Of a stretch of 42,996 bases of DNA, positions 32,492 through 41,100 are shown piece after piece. Each line of letters opens with the position of its first letter. The first letter of the stretch is position 1. This DNA comes from Bacteroidales bacterium (GTDB lineage: Bacteria > Bacteroidota > Bacteroidia > Bacteroidales > Paludibacteraceae), in assembly GCA_022784645.1 (NCBI GenBank), contig JALFZG010000034.1:1-42996 (forward strand), in the 5' to 3' direction. The position numbers and the translations under genes were made by a program. The notes beneath the pieces are model-generated. The model did no database searches and was not told the DNA's origin. It saw nothing but the letters and a program-made list of their open reading frames with translations.

Positions 32492-33589
32492 ATGAATTTG
32501 AAAATGAACATATTATTAATTCTGCTGTATTCATTTGAATTTGTATTAGCAAGTCCTTCATTCCCTCTTCAGACTGAAGATCCGATTGCCAATTTTGTCT
32601 TGAATGAAGATGATACAACGCGCTATACGCATCACTATCTTTATGAACAAGCCTATCATTTGATAGAAGATATGCTGGAAGGAAGACGTCCTATTTCTAT
32701 TAAGGATGCTGAATTTGCTATTGAGCATGCATTCTTGGAAGGACATACCAACCGAGTATCTTACGATTACATAATAGCTGCCATAGCCAATAACGTGCTT
32801 CGTGATGCTGCCATGTTGCGTCCAAGAATGCCATCGGATGCAACAGCAAAAAATCTCGCGTTGACTCTTTTCTTTTCAGAAGATCGCGAGAGCAACAACT
32901 ATCAGCATTACACCTATGATGTGCAGTCACTTTTCAATGATGGAGGGCTTGTGGGTGGTTTGGTATTAAGTCTGCTTCAGACGGGGAAAGGTACTTGCAG
33001 GAGTATGCCATACCTATATAAGATTCTGGCTCATGAGATTGATGCACCCTCTTATATCGCTTGTGCGCCAATGCATTTCTATATCAAGCATCAAGACGAT
33101 AAAGGTATTTGGTGGTGTTATGAATCAACCCTTTATACGTATTGTGATGAGGAATATATTATTAATATCAACCACGTCTCTCCACAAGCGGTAGCAAGTG
33201 GACTTTATACAAAGCCTCTTACTGACAAGGAAATGCTCTGCCAAATACTCTATGATCTTTGTTATTTCTATGAGAAGAAAACGGGATTCTATTCAAATGC
33301 CTTTATACGTAAATGTTATCAGCTGGGATTGCGCTATTTCCCTATCAGCGCTTTGCGCGTTTCGGAATTGGGCGATTTAAAATATCAGGTGGATAAGGAA
33401 CTATGGAATAGAGGCAAAACTGACGAATATAACTTTGCTGATTATCCCGATTTACAAGAGCGCTACATGCAAGTACAAGCAAAACGAAAAGAATTGGAGG
33501 ATTTAGGCTATTACCAATATTCCCAGCAAGAGATTAAGAGGAAGTTGGACTACATAAAAGAACTTGAAGAAAAAGGAGAACTCCCTTAA
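32492..33589 (+). CDS. Exported transglutaminase-like cysteine protein, 365 aa
   Basis: An N-terminal hydrophobic segment (NILLILLYSFEFVLA) acts as signal peptide. After a helical region the core reads LQTGKGTCRSMPYLYKILA (Cys169), then ACAPMHFYIKH (His195) and GIWWCYESTLYTY (Glu211). This Cys-His-acid order and spacing is that of transglutaminase-like proteases and peptidases, where the residues form a papain-like triad. The C-terminal 100 residues are helical and charged, ending in a coiled-coil-like KRKLDYIKELEEKGELP. It sits between the two RHS-tip toxin units, so it may process toxins or surface proteins, or act itself as an effector. The reaction is not known. Confidence 0.7.
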   Translation: MNLKMNILLILLYSFEFVLASPSFPLQTEDPIANFVLNEDDTTRYTHHYLYEQAYHLIEDMLEGRRPISIKDAEFAIEHAFLEGHTNRVSYDYIIAAIANNVLRDAAMLRPRMPSDATAKNLALTLFFSEDRESNNYQHYTYDVQSLFNDGGLVGGLVLSLLQTGKGTCRSMPYLYKILAHEIDAPSYIACAPMHFYIKHQDDKGIWWCYESTLYTYCDEEYIININHVSPQAVASGLYTKPLTDKEMLCQILYDLCYFYEKKTGFYSNAFIRKCYQLGLRYFPISALRVSELGDLKYQVDKELWNRGKTDEYNFADYPDLQERYMQVQAKRKELEDLGYYQYSQQEIKRKLDYIKELEEKGELP

Positions 33590-33625
33590 ATTTTTACAAA
33601 TAACCCTAACAACCCAATCACCCTT

Positions 33626-34021
33626 ATGAAGAAACGCTTATTAATATCAGTAGTATTACTTGCTTCTATTTTAGGAGCATTGCCCCTATGTGCTCAAGAG
33701 TCATGCTATGCAGAGTACTTGCGGGAGCATAACATGAGCGTGCTGACCGCAGAGGATGCAGATGACAGTTATGATGAGCTGAAGAAAGCCGTTCTTGCTT
33801 GGCAGTTGTATGGTTCAGAAGCTTCTCTGCCATTCGCTCCAAAAGAAGAGCCTGCTATACCCCAACTGCAAGATACGACTTGCGTAATCGTACATCTAGC
33901 ATTAGTGGATAGCACTTGGTATATGTGGATGTCTGTTGATCCCCTTTCGGATAAGTATCCAGGCAATACGCCTTATTTGTATTGCAATGGCAATCCTATC
34001 ATACTCGTGGATCCGGATGGG
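33626..34021 (+). repeat. Shared RHS-tip module, copy 2
   Basis: Direct repeat of 29868-30263, 3.76 kb downstream, same orientation and frame. The two copies give homologous recombination a substrate that would swap or delete the intervening toxin units without breaking the reading frame. Confidence 0.88.
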
Positions 34022-34618
34022 AGAAACCCTATTTATGATTTGGATGGTAACCTTATTGGCACAGACGAAAAAGGACAACAAGGATCCCCTATTGTTATGG
34101 ATTCAAAACTATTTACTCAAGGAATGTCACAAGAAGAAGCCATGGGATTTGATGTTGGGGTTGACTTCTTAGCCACGGAAAAGAAAATTGTCCTGCAAGA
34201 AAACCATATGAGATTATCAAATAGACCTGATTGGGATGGTAGATTAAATCTTTTTGAAGCTAATAATTGGTATCGAAATGGGAATGGTAAGCCATTGTTT
34301 GTAGACGCATCCAAAATTGATTTGTCACCTCTCATGAAATCCGATTTTTCTAAAATAGGTTCTTTATATGTAAATTTTCTAAGTTTAGAAAATCTTAATT
34401 TACAAACTGGTTTGGTGTATGGAACAATTAAGGTTTCCATGATTAATAATGAAGGAATGGTTAGGATTGGTAATCAAAGTGGACTTTTAGATGTGTATAA
34501 TTTTGATATGCAGAATGGTCGAGGTTTTAGAAATTTTGCTACAATATTAGGTTCGATAGTTGCAGGCAAGGGAACTTCTTTTAATATTTACTGTTATGGT
34601 CAAGCCAAAATCAAATAG
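33626..34618 (+). CDS. Exported RHS-tip toxin, second C-terminal type
   Basis: The first 132 residues are the shared module: signal peptide ending LCAQ, then the RHS-tip motif (WMSVDPLSDKYP, TPYLYCNGNPI, VDPDG). The remaining 198 residues differ completely from the first toxin: PIYDLDGNLIGTDEKGQQGS, SQEEAMGFDVGVDF, WYRNGNGKPLFVDASKIDL and the closing GFRNFATILGSIVAGKGTSF. I know similar tails from other Bacteroidales RHS proteins, where they occupy the toxin position, but cannot name the activity. The gene begins 36 bp after the transglutaminase-like gene, and its 3' end overlaps the start of a lipoprotein gene by 23 bp. Confidence 0.72.
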   Translation: MKKRLLISVVLLASILGALPLCAQESCYAEYLREHNMSVLTAEDADDSYDELKKAVLAWQLYGSEASLPFAPKEEPAIPQLQDTTCVIVHLALVDSTWYMWMSVDPLSDKYPGNTPYLYCNGNPIILVDPDGRNPIYDLDGNLIGTDEKGQQGSPIVMDSKLFTQGMSQEEAMGFDVGVDFLATEKKIVLQENHMRLSNRPDWDGRLNLFEANNWYRNGNGKPLFVDASKIDLSPLMKSDFSKIGSLYVNFLSLENLNLQTGLVYGTIKVSMINNEGMVRIGNQSGLLDVYNFDMQNGRGFRNFATILGSIVAGKGTSFNIYCYGQAKIK

Positions 34619-35117
34619 GAATTATTTATTATTGATTTGTGTACTTATCAATACGATTGCATGTTCGAATAAGAATGAAAATAATATTTCTAATGTTTTA
34701 TTTGGAAGAGATATTCGTTGGGTGGCTTCAAATAAATATGAGTCTCGTGCAATAGGTGAATGGTATGTGCTCGAACGTTATACCTTATCCCAAGATACGA
34801 CTATACTGTTGGATATAAATAGAGACAATAAAGAAGGCCACATAGAACGGCATCCAACTTTAGATAAATATTATTGGATAGGTTGGAATCCTGTATCTGT
34901 ACATTCTTCCGTGTATGACATACTATTAGAAAGCACTCGTTTTTACACTACTGATTCATTGGTACAAGCCTATGAGATTTGTTGCCATAGTGGTACTGCT
35001 TATTTCACGATTATGATACGCGACTCTATGGATCTATATAATGAATTATCAGAGAAGACGGCTGTTGTGTTTGATTCAAAGGCAAATACTCTTTATATCT
35101 GTAACTATCATTACTAA
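34596..35117 (+). CDS. Lipoprotein, candidate immunity protein
   Basis: The frame is open from 34560, but ATG at 34596 gives a lipoprotein signal (NYLLLICVLINTIAC, Cys23), so it is preferred; it overlaps the last 23 bases of the toxin. The 173-residue protein contains RAIGEWYVLERYTLSQDTTI, GHIERHPTLDKYYWIGWNP and a Tyr-rich end. No family is recognised. Overlap with the toxin stop and export to the periplasm or outer membrane are what an immunity protein needs if the toxin acts outside the cytoplasm. The function is inferred from position. Confidence 0.62.
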   Translation: MVKPKSNRNYLLLICVLINTIACSNKNENNISNVLFGRDIRWVASNKYESRAIGEWYVLERYTLSQDTTILLDINRDNKEGHIERHPTLDKYYWIGWNPVSVHSSVYDILLESTRFYTTDSLVQAYEICCHSGTAYFTIMIRDSMDLYNELSEKTAVVFDSKANTLYICNYHY

Positions 35118-35173
35118 CAAGTTGGTTAAGGAAATAAATATCGTTCCGCAATCATAAAAAACAAATCATCATT

Positions 35174-38100
35174 ATGAAGAAACATGTTGTTTTAGCTTTG
35201 GGATTAAGCATTTGTGTTCAAATGGTCGCTCAAGAGATTTTGACCCCTACTCGCGTATCTCAATTTGCTATTGAGAAGGTTTATCCGCAAGAACAAACTC
35301 TTTTGCTGGAGTATGAATCTTTCCGGCTGTCGGCAGATAGCGGCACGCTGAAGCATGACCTGCCCTTGCAGTTCAGCGTCCTCGGCCGCAGTCAGTCACA
35401 ACCGATGCCCAGTAATATGCTAAATACTACAGGGGACTTTGCTGAAGGATATCGTCTGCTGCCCAATGGTGAGCACTTTCAGGAACCAGCACTGATTAGT
35501 ATCCCATATGACCCATTCAAGATACCTATGGGATATAAAGCTGAGGATGTGTATTCATATTACTATGATGAAGCGTCAGCACAATGGACGCAATTGGAAC
35601 GTTGTGCAGTGGATACGATAGCGCATATTATCACGTCATACACTACCCACTTCACTGACTTTGCCAATGCAGTCATCAAAGTACCGGACATGCCGGAGAG
35701 TAAGGCATTTGTACCTACTGCACTGACGGATATGCCCGATGTTAATCCCCTGCAGGGAATACCTATGATAGCCGCTCCTACCGCCAATAATCGCGGTACG
35801 GCAGAACTGACCTATCCGATTGAGCTACCCAAAGGCAGACGAGGCATGCAGCCGAATGTTGACCTGCACTATTCCAGTGCCGGAGGCAATGGTATCTTGG
35901 GTGTAGGATGGAGCATGCAGACGCCCGCTATCACTATCGACACGCGCTGGGGCGTACCGAGATATAGTGACGAATTGGAGACAGAAGCATATCTTCTGAA
36001 TGGAGAGCAACTGCTATTGCATGATAACGAGGGGAAACCTATCGACTTAGCGCATAAAAGCACTCATTTTGAGCCGCGTCATAGAGGTGATATCCGTTTC
36101 TATGCACGAGACAGGCGAAATCAAGACTATATCATACGTTGCGGAAATAATCCTAAAGAATACTATTGGATTGTTACTGACCGCTCTGGTGCAACGTATT
36201 ACTATGGATATGACCCCTTTACCAATACTATTGATGATAAGGCGGTATTGAAAGATGCTCAAAACAATATTGCAGAATGGTCGTTAACGGCAATGGTGGA
36301 CATGTATGGCAACTATATACGCTACTCCTATACTATTGATAAAAATAACAATAAATATTTAGATAAGTACCTGGATTATATTGAATATACTGGCAATGTC
36401 AATACAAACATTGCCCCCATTTATCGTGTGGATTTTGAATATGGAAATGAAAGAGAAGATGATATCTTAGATGGCAGATTAGGTTTTTTGCGTCAAACAA
36501 CAAAATATTTATGTACTATTTTGGTTTCATGTAATGGCGAGGCAATTGCTTCATATGTAATGAATTATGATTATTGTTCTGCAAAGACCCTGAATAAGCT
36601 TCGTTTGCATGCTATAACCAAATATGATGCATATAGTACTCGGTGCAGACATGTGGATTTTCGAACACCCGCTTGGGTTGATTTTGACAACATATCCTCT
36701 CAAAATAAATTAGTGAACGACACCGAGACTATCTTATTTGACACAACCCAACACACATCGAGTGCTATACCCGGTAGCCGAACGACATTCAACTATTGCG
36801 ATGCTCAAACCACCTCCAATTTATTTAGAACCACCTCTAAGTCTTATCCTATTAGCAATTTAGGGCAGAACAACAATCATCGCTTTGGTGGAGGCATGGC
36901 TTTTACGGTGGGCCTTGGAGGTGATGTGTCAAAAACGAATACTTCATTAGGTGCAAACTTCAATATCAGTTACGGAAACGGACAGACCCAATCAATGATG
37001 ATGGACATTAATGGTGACGGATTGCCGGACTACGTATTTAAAGATGGAGCTGATATTTATTATCAAAAGCAGAACAATAATGGTTCCTTTTCAGGGCGTA
37101 TAAAAATAAACCTACCACATTTGGTTAAGGAATTCAGTTTATCTTATAGTTTAGGATTTCAAGCATCGGTTGTCGCACAACTCAGTGCCTCCCCTATAGC
37201 TTTTACCCATTCGTTTACTGCTACTTATTTCGCGGATGTGAATAACGATCGTCTGCCCGACTTAATAACTTCAAAGGGAGTATTTATTAATCGATTGGAT
37301 GCAGATGGTAACCCTAACTTCCAATTAATTGATGGAGATATTATCGAGTCGTCTGATAAACAATGTAATCGAGTTGTAAGAAATGGTGCAGTGGACCCTC
37401 GTCTTGAATGTGAACTGTCATATGATTCCTTGCGTACTATCCCATTTAGTGATTTATATTCCCAAAGTTATGTTGAAAATAATGAGGGACAATCACAAGA
37501 ATCAAGTCCTGAAGAGCAAATCTCCGAAGTGGAGGCAGGAGAAATCAGTGTAGAAAATCTTATTAATCAATATCATTATACCAACAGCGAGTATATACTT
37601 GATAGCAAACGCAATACAACGTATGATCAAGATATACATATTTCAGCTCCCATTCCTGCAGATGAAGCGTTTTTATATTCTGCAGTTAAAGAAGAAAAAA
37701 GAGTGCGCTATCCCATTTTAGAAGCTGTATTATTGCAATATAAAGCCCCTGAATACAAAGTAGAAACAACAGATACAGAGTTGAAAATTTATAAATTGCA
37801 GCAAGAATGCTCAAGCTATGATTCTTTACCTCAAGTGGATGTTGTACGTGTGTGGGTTGCTGATAAGCCCAGAACAATTACGCTTAACAGTACGATTCGT
37901 TTGCTTAACGATAGTTCAGAAAATAGAGAGCAATCAAGAAAGTTTGACGGTATAAAATATGCTATACAATGGTGTCAATCAGTGAGTACGAATACAGATG
38001 GAAAGTTATCTGCCGCAAAGAATAAGCTGCTCAACGAGGGAATCATCGAAAATAAAAATGACACCCTTGCTCGTCACTTTACGCAGATAATCTCTGTATC

Positions 38101-41100
38101 AAAAGGAGACGTACTCATGTTTCGTCTGTCCGCTCAAGACAACCGATTCTTCGATGATACTGAATGGTTGTTAGAACTTACGGATAATAACGACCAGCAG
38201 GTGTTTAAGTCTTATGAGGACTTTTATTGTTGGGCTGAAGGAGATTTTGTAACAATATATCCCGGAACGGTGGATGTAGAGATTGCGACTGTCAATAATC
38301 AGTCGCAACCAGTGAATTTGTATTTGTATAAAAATTCTAATGTGATAACCTCCAATACAATCGCTTCTGGACCTAATACGATTACGAGTACTCTTCATGT
38401 AGATACCATCAATAATATCCACGATACTATTCGCGTAAGAATAGCATATCAAGGTCAAGAACCTCAGTGGTCGAAGATAAACGTAACTACAAAACTATCT
38501 GCTTCTTATGATTCGCAAGAAATAGCAGGAAAGATTGTTGAATATCAACTTGGCTCATCAATAGAAGGGCTCTCACATATTTTCTCATCCGACCAAGACA
38601 CAGCGCTCTACAAAAAGTACAAAGATTTGTTTGGCGTATTACATAAGAATTGGGGACAATTTGCTTATAAAAACAAGAGGCAATACGACCAAATTATATT
38701 ATTGGAAGACTTGTCGAGTTACGTCAATGACATGTCCTTAAAACTGCAAGACTCGCTGTCATCTGACGCGCTCAGTCAGGATTTAGACGCATATAGCATC
38801 GGTATAACCAATCAAATGGATCAGGTCCAAAGCAATTCTCTCGTGCTTGGTGAAGACTCGTTGTCAATGCCTGATTTTATGGATGAATATAATCCATTTG
38901 CAGATGACCGATGCTGGATTCCTATGCAGGCCGATGCTTCTCTTTGCAGATGGGTTGTGACAGGAAATTTGGGAGGTTTGGGGGCAAAACTCCATTCTAC
39001 AAGCTTACAACCAATTCCCGGTTCTGACACAACTACGGTTGAAATGGTATATTTTGACAGCTCTATTCCTGTGACTGAGGATGGTTCGGAAGTTAAGACC
39101 ATACGTAAGTGCTCGTATGCTTATAATCCTACTATTTCCGCTGGGATTGGTAATGCTAACGCGCATATCTCGGGAGGTTTTAATAAGGTTACAACCGATT
39201 TTATGGATTTGAATGGTGATGGATATCCCGATTTCATCGGTAAAAACGCAGTCCAATTTACCAACCCTTGGGGCGGTATTGGCGATCTTATCGTCAATCA
39301 ATGGGAATCGGTTATTTCTTCTAATGTATCTGCCGGTGCGGGATTGTCGGGCTCAAATTCCGTTGTGATGCCACAAATAGGTAATGGCAAGCGAACCAAT
39401 AAAACCTACCAATTGGGGGTTAGTTCGTCAGGTGATTACAGCTATAGTAAAATCAACACAACTTATATGGACATCAATAATGATGGCCTGCCAGATATGG
39501 TGCATCAAGGCACTGGGAATGATCATAACTGGGTACGTTATAACATTGGATATGGTTTTACGGATGAATATCAGTTGCCTCAAAAGATGGAAATCAATAC
39601 ATCGCATAATGTTTCGCTAAATGCAGATGTTTCTATCATCGATACGGCATGCTTTAGTCTTGAGCAACATTCTATCAGCGGTGGTATCTCCAGCAATCGT
39701 TCGGAGAACACCTCAACTTATCGTATGATTGATTTGGATGGCGATGGATATTTAGACAAAGTAAAGTTCTCGCATGCGGTGTTGGGTTCGGAGACTCCTA
39801 CGATAGAAATATATCGCAACAGACATAATCAACTGTGGGAAAATGGTATTACTCTTAAGAGTTGCAGCAACCCGTCAAGCGAGACGTATAATGTTAGTAC
39901 CAACGTTGCTTTTAGTATTGGCCTAAGTTTTGCGTTGTTTAAAATGGTGTTCAATCCGCAGCTCATGCCTTATTCTTGGACTGGTACATTCTCCAAAATG
40001 GAATTAATGGATATGAATGGTGACGGGTTTGTAGACTTGATTGATGGAGATTGTATCTACTACAATGCCAATGGTACGCAACCTACTAATCTTCTTACTT
40101 CGGTAACCAATCCTACTGGTCAAACGATTCTCCTCAATTACACCCAATCCGAGCCTACAGTAGAGCATGCTGGAAGAAGTTGGATTCTTGCTTCTGTCTG
40201 CGATAAACTGCCTGCTGGATATGGCGTTGATGAGCGCGATACGATTAGTAAGCACTTCTCATATGCCGATGCATATTACGAAACCTATGAAAAATCGGAC
40301 TACGGATATGATACCGTTACAACAACTGAATTCAATATTGACGGTAAAACATATCGCATCCTACATCAAGTTTACGCTAATAAGGACTTTATCAATCATG
40401 GAGAATTATTGCAGGATTCTTTGTCGGATGGCGCGCATCCCTATGTGGTGAATAAGTACAATACTACCTTCAGCCAAGTTGATAATACTACTTTGGACCT
40501 ATGCAATGACCATAATGTAAGGCGATTAAGAGAAGAATATCGTACGTATTTTTACGAAGGACAACCCAATGCGCAGATTATTTCGGCCTACATATTGGAG
40601 TATGACTCTTTATACAACTTGGTTCGAAGAAATGATTATGGCGATGTAAACATTGCTACAGATGATATGGAGCAACTGATTACGTATAAACATACGAATC
40701 CTATTGCCCATAATCTTATCTCTCTTCCTATAAAAGAGGAAGTGCGTTCACAAGGAAAACTGCTCCGGCGAAGTGAGATGGATTACAACCCAATGGGATC
40801 ACCCGTTGAAGTGCGGTTGTTCAACCAATATATTGTCTCTAAAACCAATTTGCAATATGATACATACGGAAATGTAATAGAAATGGCCGCACCTGAAAAC
40901 GAGCAACAGGAACGAGCAACTTTGCATTACGCTTATGACCTGTTAACCGCAAGCTACCCGGTATTCGTTTGTAACCAATTCGGAGAAACGCAACTGACTG
41001 ACTACGATATTCGATTTGGTGTTCCGCGGAAGGTTGTTGATCCATCGGGAATAGCTATTATATATCGGTATGACCCTATGGGACGATTGACGGATGTTAT

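Noticed and set aside
29868..35117. Type VI secretion effectors
   Set aside because: Sec signal peptides are present, and no VgrG, PAAR, Hcp or T6SS adaptor gene is in the window, so T6SS delivery is not supported.
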